Below, piece after piece: positions 7,879 through 17,827 of a stretch of DNA of 64,000 bases. The stretch covers positions 1 through 64,000 of the forward strand of contig CANKYZ010000009.1 of NCBI GenBank assembly GCA_947488325.1. The letters run 5' to 3'. The stretch comes from an uncultured Erythrobacter sp. (lineage in GTDB: Bacteria; Pseudomonadota; Alphaproteobacteria; Sphingomonadales; Sphingomonadaceae). Position numbers and translations under genes: made by a program. Every line of letters begins with the position of its first letter. Within the stretch, counting starts at the first letter, position 1. Under the pieces are notes generated by a model that searched no databases, was not told the DNA's origin, and saw only the letters and a program-made list of their open reading frames with translations.

Positions 7879-10800
7879 ATGTCCAAGGGAAATCTGCTGC
7901 TTGCCAGCACTGTATTGTCGACAATATCAATCGCGGCGGGCCTGCCAAGCGCGGCTTATGCGCAAACCTCCAAAGTGCAATCTGTGAACACACAGAACAG
8001 GGCTGTGGTGTTCAACATCGAGGAGCAGGAGCTTTCATCCGCGCTGATTGAGTTTAACAATCAATCCGGCGTGATTGTGGTGGCTCCGCAGGAATTGCTC
8101 AGAGGGAAAAAAGCAAATCCCATTAGCGGAGCAATGTCCCCCGGACGGGCTTTGAATTTGTTGCTTTCTGGAGCGGGGTTGCGGGCCAAAGAACTTCCAA
8201 ATGGAGGCTTCACTATCATGGCCGCAGCAGTAAGCGTGGCCGACGGTGACGACAGCGAGAGTCCGGCAGCGGGGGAAGAGTCGATTGTCGTCATCGGAAC
8301 GCGGATCGAGGGCGCAGACCCGACCCAGCGCGTTGAGGTTATTACGCGTGAAGATATCGAAGCATCCGGTGCCAGCACTGTAGAAGATGCACTGCGGCGT
8401 GTTCAATCAAATGTTGCGTCGGTTAACTCCTTTTCTAGCGGTCAGGCTGCGGATCGTGAAAACCTTGCGCTTGGCCCCGTCCCGGACGGAGTATCTGGCG
8501 TCAACCTTCGTGGGCTGGGTACTGAAAATACGCTGGTATTGATCAATGGGCGCAGAGTTGCAGGTGTTGCGGGCAATGACAGCGGGTTCACCAACATTTC
8601 CAACATTCCGCTATCTGCTGTTGAGCGGATAGAGGTGCTGCCAGATGGTGCCTCGGCGGCATATGGCTCCGATGCCATTGGCGGCGTTGTGAATATCGTG
8701 TTGCGCAGCAATTATAGCGGTTTGTCTGTTACCGGTAGATATGAGCGAAGCAATAACAGCGCTGATCAAGTAAAATTTGGTGCGACCTATGGCACTGGAT
8801 GGGGAAGTGGTAGATTAACGGCGACCGCTTCCTATAATAGGAGGCAGAGAATCCGCGCAGCGGACGCGGGATTCACAACGAACTTTTATCCTGGTATTGC
8901 AACGGACTCGAACGGGGATACGGTTGACCTCGATTTTACGCGGGTTGAAGCTGCTACTGGTGGTGCAGTTGAACGCCGGACCTTTACCTTTTTTCCGGTG
9001 TTCATGGTTATAAATCAAAATGTGGCCCTGCCGGGCGACAATGACGGCCTGAATGTTACTGCGGCAGACTTCGTCCCTGTAGAGACCGTTTCGCGGACTC
9101 TGGATAGCGAGTTAATTCCAACTTTCCTGGGCCCCGATGAAGAGAGCTTCGGCTTTACGTTTGACATCTCTCAAGACATTTCTTCCGACTTGGAAGTCTT
9201 TGCCACTGCGTTTTATTCCCAAAACGAAACCTTCCGCGACAGCGTCGTTGGGCCGACGCGTATACGCGTGGGGGCAACCAATGCCTTTAATCCATTCGGT
9301 ACTGATATTTTTGTACGGTTCCGGCCACTTCAGGAATTTACCGACGGCATATTGGAGGCACCGAGTTTCAGTTCCCGGCAACGGCAATATAATTTCAATG
9401 CCGGGCTGCGCTGGAATATCGTCAACGATCTGGATCTTGAGGTAAGCGGCGGGTTTTCGAGATCAGCGAGCAGGCTTGAAACAAGAAACCGGCTAGATTC
9501 GTTCGCGGATGTTCTTAATTCCCCCGATCCCTCCGTAGCGCTGAATGCGCTTGGTAACGGAACGGCGCAAAACCCCAGCGCTATTCAAGCGCTATACGGC
9601 GTGAATGAGGTCTTCACCCCGGCGACCGAAATCTTCTCCATTGAACCGGTGCTACGGGGAAATGCGTTTGAGATATGGGGCGGTGATGTAAAATTTGCCG
9701 TGGGCGGGGATTACCGGGAAGAGCGTTTAAGCGACTCTCCTGTCCTGAGTTCCTTTGCGAGCATAGAAAATAACAAAAGAGAGTCCTTCGGCTTGTTTGC
9801 CGAAGCCAATTTCCCCTTAATCTCGCCAGCCAATCAAATCCCGGGTGTCCATTCCTTCTCGGTATCGGTGCAGGCGCGTTATGATGAATATCATACCGAA
9901 GGGCCCAATGGCGCCGATATCGACCAGAATCCCATCATTGAAAATATCAGCTATAACAGCCTGACCCCTCGCGTGGGTTTCGCTTACAGGCCGATTGAAG
10001 ATCTCAAGATCAGCGGATCATGGGGTGAGTCATTTCGCGCGCCGAGCACGGGCGATCTATTTGGTGTTTTCTCATCTCAATTCGATCAGCAACAAGCCGA
10101 CCCATTCGCTCCTGGTGGCCCCGCTATCGTAACGGTGCCATTCCTGTCAGCTAGCGGCAATGTGAACTTGAGGCCTGAACAAGCCGACAACTACAGTCTG
10201 GGCCTGGATTTCACACCGAGCGCCCTGCCCGGTTTGAGGTTCAGAGCGGATTGGAGCCGCGTGGAATTCACTGATCGTATTGTGAATGGCTTTATCGTGA
10301 GGAACCTGTTGTCAGCGTCTGATGACTTCCTTGCCCTGCCGGGTGTCGCGGAACGTGACGCAATGGGCAATTTGACACGCGTCAACATTTTCAACCTGAA
10401 TCTCGACAGCAGAATTGTGGAAACAATTCAGGGCGATATCGAGTATGTGCATGATACCCAAAGTAATGGAGAATTTACCTTCGGAATATCGGCCCTGCAC
10501 TATTTGGAACATGTCGATCAGATCTCTGAAGATACAGACCCGATAGAGTTGCTCGGAACATCAAGGGGGCCAGTCGAATATAAGTTGACCGGCCATGCCG
10601 GATGGCGAGGCGACAATGCCGGAGTTGATATCTTCGTTAATTACACACCGTCGAATATCAACGACTTCAATCAGGTCTTGAACGCGTTAGGCAACGATTT
10701 CGAACGCCTGAATATCGAGGTACCCTCATACACAACCGTGGATTTAACAGGATATTATGATATTGAGAAATTTGACTTAAAAATCGGCATTGGCGTCAGA

Positions 10801-10914
10801 AACCTATTTGATGCGGACTTCCCGATCAGTCCAACGGCGAGTCTCCCTTACGATCCAGTTCGGGTGGATCCGCGGGGGCGAGTGGCCTTTCTTGAACTTA
10901 CCAAATCTTTCTAA
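7879..10914 (+). CDS. TonB-dependent outer-membrane receptor with N-terminal STN signalling domain
   Basis: Signal peptide; STN-like FNIEEQELSSALIEFNNQSGVIVVAPQELLRGKKANPISGAMSPGRALNLLLSGAGL; plug VLINGRRVAG, RIEVLPDGASAAYGSDAIGGVVNIVL; C-terminal ...VAFLELTKSF. Confidence 0.95.
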   Translation: MSKGNLLLASTVLSTISIAAGLPSAAYAQTSKVQSVNTQNRAVVFNIEEQELSSALIEFNNQSGVIVVAPQELLRGKKANPISGAMSPGRALNLLLSGAGLRAKELPNGGFTIMAAAVSVADGDDSESPAAGEESIVVIGTRIEGADPTQRVEVITREDIEASGASTVEDALRRVQSNVASVNSFSSGQAADRENLALGPVPDGVSGVNLRGLGTENTLVLINGRRVAGVAGNDSGFTNISNIPLSAVERIEVLPDGASAAYGSDAIGGVVNIVLRSNYSGLSVTGRYERSNNSADQVKFGATYGTGWGSGRLTATASYNRRQRIRAADAGFTTNFYPGIATDSNGDTVDLDFTRVEAATGGAVERRTFTFFPVFMVINQNVALPGDNDGLNVTAADFVPVETVSRTLDSELIPTFLGPDEESFGFTFDISQDISSDLEVFATAFYSQNETFRDSVVGPTRIRVGATNAFNPFGTDIFVRFRPLQEFTDGILEAPSFSSRQRQYNFNAGLRWNIVNDLDLEVSGGFSRSASRLETRNRLDSFADVLNSPDPSVALNALGNGTAQNPSAIQALYGVNEVFTPATEIFSIEPVLRGNAFEIWGGDVKFAVGGDYREERLSDSPVLSSFASIENNKRESFGLFAEANFPLISPANQIPGVHSFSVSVQARYDEYHTEGPNGADIDQNPIIENISYNSLTPRVGFAYRPIEDLKISGSWGESFRAPSTGDLFGVFSSQFDQQQADPFAPGGPAIVTVPFLSASGNVNLRPEQADNYSLGLDFTPSALPGLRFRADWSRVEFTDRIVNGFIVRNLLSASDDFLALPGVAERDAMGNLTRVNIFNLNLDSRIVETIQGDIEYVHDTQSNGEFTFGISALHYLEHVDQISEDTDPIELLGTSRGPVEYKLTGHAGWRGDNAGVDIFVNYTPSNINDFNQVLNALGNDFERLNIEVPSYTTVDLTGYYDIEKFDLKIGIGVRNLFDADFPISPTASLPYDPVRVDPRGRVAFLELTKSF

Positions 10915-10953
10915 CACCAAATCTCCTGACGCGGGATTTCCAGGAAACCGAGC

Positions 10954-10986
10954 GAGTGGCCAAGAAGTTTCTCTTCTTGGCCGCTC
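10954..10986 (+). terminator. Strong stem-loop between TonB receptor and M16 peptidase genes (terminator/attenuator candidate)
   Basis: GAGTGGCCAAGAAG-TTTCT-CTTCTTGGCCGCTC: 14-bp stem with one G-U pair, 5-nt loop; no strong U-tract follows. Confidence 0.5.
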
Positions 10987-11057
10987 GTGCCTGATGCATT
11001 TCCAAAAGCGATATGGCGCTAAAACCTGAGTTTCATAATATGAAAATGAGTGAAAAT

Positions 11058-14021
11058 ATGAAAAAAAGCACTTTTGTTTGTTTGCTAATTGGACTGGGTT
11101 TTCAACCGGCGATTGCGCAAGATGATCTGTTGGCAGATATTGAGCATGTCAATCAAAGTGCGGATCATCAAATTCGCTTCCTGGAAAAAGTTGAAGCCAA
11201 AGATGATGCAATTGTCATCCCTTACGAAAAATATGAACTTGCAAATGGCTTGACCATCATTCTGCATGAAGATCGCTCAGACCCCCTAGTAAGTGTCAAT
11301 GTGACATATCATGTCGGTTCAGCACATGAAGAAATTGGACGTTCCGGTTTCGCCCATTTCTTCGAACATATGATGTTTCAAGGGTCCGAAAATGTGGGGG
11401 ATGATGAACATTTTCGCATCATTACCGAAGCTGGTGGAAATTTGAACGGTACGACGAGTTCGGATCGCACCATGTATTTTCAGAATGTTCCATCCAATCA
11501 GCTTGAGAAGGTACTCTGGCTGGAAGCAGACCGGATGGGCTTTCTGTTGCCGGCAGTGACAGAGGAAAAGTTCGAAATACAGCGCGAGACAGTCAAGAAT
11601 GAACGCGGGCAGCGCGTTGACAATGCTGCATATGGTCTAGTCGGCGAAAGGCTTGGCGAGGCCATCTATCCGCAGGGGCACCCATATTCCTGGCCTGTGA
11701 TCGGATATATTGAAGATCTGAATCGCGCCGACCTCGATGACTTAAAAAACTTCTTTAGACAATGGTATGGTCCCAATAATGCCGTGCTTTCCATCGGTGG
11801 TGATTTTGATCGCCGACAGACGCTGCAATGGGTGCAGAAATATTTCGGCGCTATTCCGAGTGGTCCAGAGGTGAAAGCGCTGGCCAAAAAGCCGGTGGTA
11901 CTGGATGGCGATAGATATCTTTCACTTGAAGATAAGAACGCTCCGGCTCCGATGATAGTTATCGCACTACCAACCGTATTTGCAAATCATCCCGACGAGC
12001 CCGCTCTGAATATTCTATCCTCTATTCTGGGTGAGGGAGAAACATCTTTATTGTATAAAAATATGGTGCGGAATGAACAGGCGACCAGCGCCTATACAAC
12101 ACACCGCTGCGCCGAATTCGGCTGTTCAATGTTAATCCTCGCACAGCCGAACACCGTGAAAGGCAAGGGATTGCCGGACATGGAGCGCGCCATGCGCGCA
12201 AGCCTGGCTGAAATTGAGCAACGCGGAATACAGCCGGATGATCTTGCGCGTGTAAAAAATGTCATCCGCGCACGCCAGATTTTCGGGCTGGAACGCGCCT
12301 GGCAGAAGATCATGAATCTGGCGGAATTCCAGATATCTACAGGCTCACCCAATGGAATAGAAAATGAGATTGGGCGATATGAAGCCGTTGATGCTGATGA
12401 TGTGATGCGTGTCTATAATAAATATTTCAAGGGACGCCCATCGGTTGTTTTAAGCGTCGTTCCCGATGCCCAAAAATATGAACTGGCACGTGCTGACAAT
12501 TGGCAACGCCCCGAGCGCATGATTGAAGAGCATTCCAACAGTGAAAGTTCGGCACCATCGCTCCAGAATCCGGCATCATCATCCTCTTCCGAAGATGCAT
12601 TTGACCGGAGTATCCAGCCCAGCGCATCGGACAATGTACCGGTCACCAGAATCCCTGATATCTGGAAAGCCTCTCTCTCCAACGGGATCGAAATTCTCGG
12701 CACAAAGAGCACCGAAGTGCCCGTCACAAGCATTTCGTTTCAAATTGCAGCGGGGCAGCGCGATGAACCCATGAACAAACTGGGTTTGGCGGCATTGACG
12801 GGATCGATGCTGAACGAAGCAACAGCGAGGTCGACGAAGGAAGAACTGGCCAATCGTATAGCCAAACTAGGTTCCCGTATCTCCGTTTTAGCCGATGACC
12901 AATATACAACCATACGGGTAAAAAGCCTGACGGAAAACCTTGATGCGACCTTGTCGATCGTTGCCGAGATGCTTTTTGAAAGCGCTTTTAACTCTGATGA
13001 TTTTCAAAGGGTTCTGGGCCAAAATCGGCAGAATATTAGGTCGCTTCAATCATCGGCCGGTGCCACAGCCAATCTTGCCATGAACCGCCTGCTATTTGGT
13101 TATGACACCGCTTTTGCACATCGCAATTCCGGCACGCTTGATACAATGTCAGAAATTACCATTGATGATGTAAAGGCATTTTACAGCAAGCATTATACAC
13201 CCGGGGCAATGCGGATAACGACCGTAAGTGATTTGCCCGAAGGCGAAATGGTGGATCGTTTGAGGGCATTCTCCAATCGCGGCGGGGAGACTGCGGAACA
13301 TCCACCCCTGCCAGAATTTCCTGATTTGAAGGTTAATGCGATTTACCTGATCGATAAACCGGGAGCGGCGCAGTCCGAAATCCGTATTGGCAAACGATTG
13401 ATGCCAGTGGATGCCACGGGTGAATATTTCCGCGTCACATTAGCCAATTTTCCTTTGGCAGGAAATTTCAGCAGCCGGATCAATATGAACCTGCGTGAGG
13501 ATAAAGGGTATACATATGGTGCCAACGGTTTGATCAAAGGGACGGATTCCTACGGCACTTATGTTGTTCAGGCTGCGGTTAGGACGGACGCAACGGTGCC
13601 TGCCATTCAGGAATTTTTCAAGGAACTGAGCGAGTATGCAATGACCGGCGTAACCGCAGAAGAGTTATCATTCACCAGGCAGGCAATAGGCCAGGGCGAA
13701 GCGCTTTCCTATGAAGGGTCGAGCAGCATGCTCCGGCTATTGACGTACATGCAGGAACATTCCCTTGATGTTGACTTTGTCGCTGAACAAATGCGCATAT
13801 TAGGCGCAATCGAAAAGGAAGAAATCGACACTGTTATCGATCGGCATCTAAATCCTGAAGACATGATCATGGTCATCGTTGGCGACAAGAACATGATCCT
13901 GGAGCCATTGCAGGAGCTTGGCCGTGAGGTAATAGAATTGGATATCAATGGCGATCAACTAACCGACACATCAGTTGGTAACGTGCAGGAAGCATCGGCG
14001 GTATCGAAAAGTACGGAATAG
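11058..14021 (+). CDS. M16-family zinc metallopeptidase (two-domain, periplasmic/secreted)
   Basis: Signal peptide MKKSTFVCLLIGLGFQPAIAQDD; HxxEH motif HFFEHMMFQGSENV; second inactive-like M16 half (ISFQIAAGQRDEPMNKLGLAALTGSML). Confidence 0.93.
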   Translation: MKKSTFVCLLIGLGFQPAIAQDDLLADIEHVNQSADHQIRFLEKVEAKDDAIVIPYEKYELANGLTIILHEDRSDPLVSVNVTYHVGSAHEEIGRSGFAHFFEHMMFQGSENVGDDEHFRIITEAGGNLNGTTSSDRTMYFQNVPSNQLEKVLWLEADRMGFLLPAVTEEKFEIQRETVKNERGQRVDNAAYGLVGERLGEAIYPQGHPYSWPVIGYIEDLNRADLDDLKNFFRQWYGPNNAVLSIGGDFDRRQTLQWVQKYFGAIPSGPEVKALAKKPVVLDGDRYLSLEDKNAPAPMIVIALPTVFANHPDEPALNILSSILGEGETSLLYKNMVRNEQATSAYTTHRCAEFGCSMLILAQPNTVKGKGLPDMERAMRASLAEIEQRGIQPDDLARVKNVIRARQIFGLERAWQKIMNLAEFQISTGSPNGIENEIGRYEAVDADDVMRVYNKYFKGRPSVVLSVVPDAQKYELARADNWQRPERMIEEHSNSESSAPSLQNPASSSSSEDAFDRSIQPSASDNVPVTRIPDIWKASLSNGIEILGTKSTEVPVTSISFQIAAGQRDEPMNKLGLAALTGSMLNEATARSTKEELANRIAKLGSRISVLADDQYTTIRVKSLTENLDATLSIVAEMLFESAFNSDDFQRVLGQNRQNIRSLQSSAGATANLAMNRLLFGYDTAFAHRNSGTLDTMSEITIDDVKAFYSKHYTPGAMRITTVSDLPEGEMVDRLRAFSNRGGETAEHPPLPEFPDLKVNAIYLIDKPGAAQSEIRIGKRLMPVDATGEYFRVTLANFPLAGNFSSRINMNLREDKGYTYGANGLIKGTDSYGTYVVQAAVRTDATVPAIQEFFKELSEYAMTGVTAEELSFTRQAIGQGEALSYEGSSSMLRLLTYMQEHSLDVDFVAEQMRILGAIEKEEIDTVIDRHLNPEDMIMVIVGDKNMILEPLQELGREVIELDINGDQLTDTSVGNVQEASAVSKSTE

Positions 14022-14132
14022 CCAAAAAACAACTAATTCTAATTATAATCTTAATAAAATATATTAGCTAGTTGAAGAATAAAAGCGATCTGGAATTCAT
14101 TTACTGTCGAACAGGAAATAGGATTCAGAGTA

Positions 14133-14416
14133 AAGTAATCCGACGTTTCTACAGCGCGATATTCCATCCATTGGTACTGGGACGATGGCGGGGTTGAAAG
14201 CTGACAGACAGAATCCAATAAAACGACTATATGATCTGGCGTTACAACATGGCGGTAAATGTGAAGAAGAACCAAGTTTGTGTCAGAGCGATAAGTTTTG
14301 CGTGGTTTACTTCCGCAATCCAGATGGTCACAAACTGATTACATTTGTCATGAGCAGCAATCAGCCAATGTCCAATTTTGGGCTTTTGGCGAAGATTGTA
14401 AAACGTCGGATTACTT
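14133..14416. repeat. Perfect 16-bp inverted repeats bounding ~284 bp
   Basis: AAGTAATCCGACGTTT (14133-14148) and AAACGTCGGATTACTT (14401-14416) are exact reverse complements. Confidence 0.6.
14185..14400 (+). pseudogene. C-terminal remnant of a VOC/glyoxalase-like protein
   Basis: LYDLALQHGGKCEEEPSLCQSDKFCVVYFRNPDGHKLITFVM matches the C-terminal style of VOC proteins (..AYxRDPDGNKL..); N-terminal part absent. Confidence 0.55.
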
Positions 14417-14627
14417 CACATTCATTTTCCTGTGTAATCGGTATCTAAGGCATCGTAATAGTTCTTCCATTGACTTTGCACTTCTGCCTCAGAAGAGCCG
14501 CGATCATATACGGGTGTAGAAATCTGGTGTGCATAATCAACAGGCATAACAACTATCGATCGTATTGACGAAACTGCATCTTTTGACCCAAGAAATTTAG
14601 CAAGACATCGAAATTCGCCACCACTCC

Positions 14628-14846
14628 TTGGGCGACCGGTATTTGCGCCAGCTACTGGTCGTGGGAATGTCATCACGCCTCAGAGCAGCCCGCTCACATC
14701 CTGAGCGTGTTGATCCGTGGACCGCATCCATATTAGAACGAAAGCCGGCCCGCTTGGCGACAGTTGCCATGGCGAACAAGACAGCCCGCATCATCTGGGC
14801 GGTGTTAACGCGCAATGAGCCATACACACCGAGAACCGCAGCATAG
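14628..14846 (+). mobile_element. IS110/IS1111-family transposase C-terminal remnant
   Basis: MGDRYLRQLLVVGMSSRLRAARSHPERVDPWTASILERKPARLATVAMANKTARIIWAVLTRNEPY is characteristic of the C-terminus of IS110-family (Transposase_20) recombinases; no N-terminal DEDD domain in window. Confidence 0.8.
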
Positions 14847-15397
14847 CAGAGCATCAACACTCAACAAAACAGGAGGTAGGGCAATCAGTTTACAAGGACG
14901 ATGAGAGTGATGGCAAACCGGTTAGACCGGGAACTCAGGCACCCCGACTAGTGTCCAGGACATCAATAGTCCGTTTAGCGGAATGGGACTGTGTTCGCGG
15001 AAACCATCAGGGCCAGTGGCACCAAAACTAACATGGGCCACATCAACAGGCCGGACACAGGACCGTATCTAACTTAGGTCAAGTCGCTCGAATAATCCTT
15101 GCAATGATGGAGCCATCCACACAGGACATTAGATACGCGCAGCGCCAACGTCTGTAAGTAGGGTGCAAGCCGTCGTTGAAGTCGTTCAACCTTTAAAGTC
15201 TGCAAATTGGATCCGCTGCCCAGAACCGGACATTCCGCAATCGGCCCAGAAGCCGTCAAAAAATAGATAAAGTCAATTATCGATGCTCTATGATTCTATT
15301 GACCAATTTTGACGTCAGAAACAATCAATAAAATCTAACTGAAAATTCGATTCTAATAGACGCTGACTAAACATTTTCGAAAATTATCGCTATTTGA

Positions 15398-15482
15398 TGG
15401 TGCGGGCGGTGGGAATCGAACCCACACTCCTTGCGGAACGGGATTTTGAATCCCGCGCGTCTACCAATTCCACCACGCCCGC
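15398..15482 (-). tRNA. tRNA-Leu(CAA), CCA encoded
   Basis: Reverse complement GCGGGCGTGGTGGAATTGGTAGACGCGCGGGATTCAAAATCCCG...GGGTTCGATTCCCACCGCCCGCACCA; paired acceptor stem, anticodon CAA, variable arm. Confidence 0.95.
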
Positions 15483-15633
15483 GCACCATGACGTGACCAT
15501 CTTAGCCGCGCCCAACTTCGATTTACACATTGTTGGACGCGTCTATGTCAAATCGCCCTGCATGTTTCAGGAAGTTGTTGTTTTTAAATGTAATCCGGAA
15601 GTACTTTGGTCTCGTTTCTCCTTTTATACTCAA

Positions 15634-15676
15634 CCTTTTGAGTGCGGCGCGTCTACCAATTCCACCACAAGGGCAC
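15634..15676 (-). pseudogene. Truncated tRNA-Leu-like 5' half
   Basis: Reverse complement GTGCCCTTGTGGTGGAATTGGTAGACGCGCCGCACTCAAAAGG; shares a 22-bp exact block (15647-15668) with the intact tRNA-Leu (15455-15476), but no anticodon 3' strand or T arm follows. Confidence 0.6.
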
Positions 15677-15826
15677 TGGGTAGAGCGGCGCTGTTAGCGA
15701 GGACTCTCGCAGCTGACAAGGTCAAGAAACGGCCTAAATTGCCGCAACGGTGACCGCTCGTCCGGAGCGACGCGATCTTTGATCGCATGAGTGCGGATAT
15801 CGCACCCTCCATTGGGTTGCAAAAAA

Positions 15827-16645
15827 TCAACGCAAACTGCCCGCTAGAACTTTGTGGAGTTTTGAATGCAAGGTCTGATTTGCGGCCAAAATCTGCTCCG
15901 AATGGACTGGATTGGAGCGTCCACGATAATCGCTGACAAAGCCGCCCGCTTCACGCACAAGCAAGCACCCTGCAGCTGTGTGCCAATCATTCAAACCGGT
16001 TTCCCAAAAACCATCAAAGCGTCCTTGAGCAACATAGGCAAGATCGAGCGATGCCGCGCCCAATCGACGAATTCCGTCAATCTCAGGACCGAGCGCACCG
16101 AAAATTCGGCTCCATTCGGCAAAGTCACCGTGACCTTGAGACGGAATTCCAGTGGCAATAAGCGCGTCAGACAGATGTGAACGCGCCGATACGCGCAGTC
16201 GGGCATCCATAAGCCAAGCACCGCGGGTCTTTTCTGCCCAATAGGTCTGATCGTTGACGGGGTGATAAATTACGGCGGCAGAGATTTCGCCCCAGCCTTT
16301 TCCGTCTAGGCGCGGTTCCTGCACTGCAATGCTGATCGCAAAATGCGGGATTCCGTGCATGAAATTGCTGGTTCCATCGAGAGGATCGACAATCCAGCGC
16401 GGTTTGTCTGGATCGCCTTCGATGATCCCTGCCTCTTCGAGCACAAATCCCCAACCAGGGCGCGCCACTGTCAGTTCGTCGTACAAGATGCGTTCTGACC
16501 TGATATCAGCTTTGGCAACAAAGTCCGCAGGGCCGTTGCGGCTCACCTGCAAATGTTCGATTTCGCCAAAATCACGCCGCAAACGTCCGCCTGCTTTGCG
16601 CGCGGCGCGTTCCATCACGCGGATAAGGCCTGAAAACATCGACAT
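15827..16645 (-). CDS. suhB: Inositol monophosphatase family protein
   Basis: PRWIVDPLDGTSNFMHGIPHFAISIAV and C-terminal NDWHTAAGCLLVREAGG motifs. Confidence 0.88.
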   Translation of the reverse strand: MSMFSGLIRVMERAARKAGGRLRRDFGEIEHLQVSRNGPADFVAKADIRSERILYDELTVARPGWGFVLEEAGIIEGDPDKPRWIVDPLDGTSNFMHGIPHFAISIAVQEPRLDGKGWGEISAAVIYHPVNDQTYWAEKTRGAWLMDARLRVSARSHLSDALIATGIPSQGHGDFAEWSRIFGALGPEIDGIRRLGAASLDLAYVAQGRFDGFWETGLNDWHTAAGCLLVREAGGFVSDYRGRSNPVHSEQILAANQTLHSKLHKVLAGSLR

Positions 16646-16651
16646 ACTGGG

Positions 16652-17215
16652 TCAGCCCGCCTTACCGACATAGGTCTGTTCATAGACATCAACGATGATC
16701 CGGGTGCCGCTTCCGATATGCGGTGGGACCATGATGCGTACACCATTGTCGAGCAACGCTGGTTTGTAGCTTGATGAGGCGGTTTGTCCTTTAACCACGG
16801 CATCGGCTTCGACAATCTCGGCTTCGACCTGATTTGGAAGCTGCACGCTTATCGGTTTTTCTTCCCACAGTTCCAGCTGCGCCTGCATACCGTCTTGCAA
16901 GAAAGGCCGTGCATCGCCGAGCAGATCGACAGGCAGCATTATTTGTTCGTAATTCACCTGATCCATGAAAACGAGCATATCACCATCTTCATACAAGAAC
17001 TGATAATCGGCCGTATCCAGCCGCACCTTTTCAACCGTATCAGCGCTGCGGAAACGGACATTCGTTTTGCGGCCATCCTGCAGGTTCTTCATTTCAACCT
17101 GCATATAGGCACCGCCCTTACCCGGTTGAGTGTGCTGAATCTTGGCAACTTTCCAGATGCCTTTTTCATATTCGATGATGTTGCCCGGACGAATGTCGAC
17201 GCCGCTGATCTTCAT
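16652..17215 (-). CDS. efp: Elongation factor P
   Basis: [57 protein letters not shown]...; start moved to the canonical Met. Confidence 0.97.
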   Translation of the reverse strand: MKISGVDIRPGNIIEYEKGIWKVAKIQHTQPGKGGAYMQVEMKNLQDGRKTNVRFRSADTVEKVRLDTADYQFLYEDGDMLVFMDQVNYEQIMLPVDLLGDARPFLQDGMQAQLELWEEKPISVQLPNQVEAEIVEADAVVKGQTASSSYKPALLDNGVRIMVPPHIGSGTRIIVDVYEQTYVGKAG

Positions 17216-17410
17216 ATGAATTGCTTTCTTTGGTGGGGTGGCGCGCACCGGTTTTACCGCGCGGCCCTTTGCAAGCGCGCCCAATAGCCGTTGATGAAGG
17301 TCACTTCAAGCGCGCTGGCCTTGCTACGTCCTTCACCAAACGCCTCGTGGTTAACGCATTGGCCTTCGCAATTGCACAATGCTATATAAATCGCGAAGGA
17401 TCCCTACCCC

Positions 17411-17821
17411 ATGAAGACCACTCATATTATTCTTTTGACGGCTTTTGCAGCTGGCCTAGCGGCTGTCGTGCCTGCGGTTGGTCAAGAAGACACCCAACAA
17501 AGTGCATCGCCAGCGCAGCCTACTTATGGTGGAGCGCTTCGCACTATGCCGCATGGCACCTATCAATGTGCGCTGCCAGGCGATGCCGGGGGGGCTGCAT
17601 ATATTGAACTGGCCGAAGAAAGTTTCCGCATATTCACCGCATCTCGATATGAAAGCATGAATGGTGCAGGAACCTATATCCTGCGCGGTAATGAGCTTAC
17701 CTTTACTCGCGGGCCCAAGAACGGCGAAAAATTTCAGCGAATTAGCGATAATCAATTGCGCAAGATCGGCGTCGATGGATCGCAAACCGAAGTGCTCTGT
17801 ACGCGCAGAGGTTCGCGCTAA
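17411..17821 (+). CDS. Hypothetical secreted protein
   Basis: Signal peptide MKTTHIILLTAFAAGLAAVVPAVGQ; elongation-like small beta domain. Confidence 0.75.
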   Translation: MKTTHIILLTAFAAGLAAVVPAVGQEDTQQSASPAQPTYGGALRTMPHGTYQCALPGDAGGAAYIELAEESFRIFTASRYESMNGAGTYILRGNELTFTRGPKNGEKFQRISDNQLRKIGVDGSQTEVLCTRRGSR

Positions 17822-17827
17822 TTCTCG

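Noticed and set aside
15630-15830. ORF ending LVVELVDAPHSKG
   Set aside because: Classic translation of a tRNA-Leu 5' region, not a protein.
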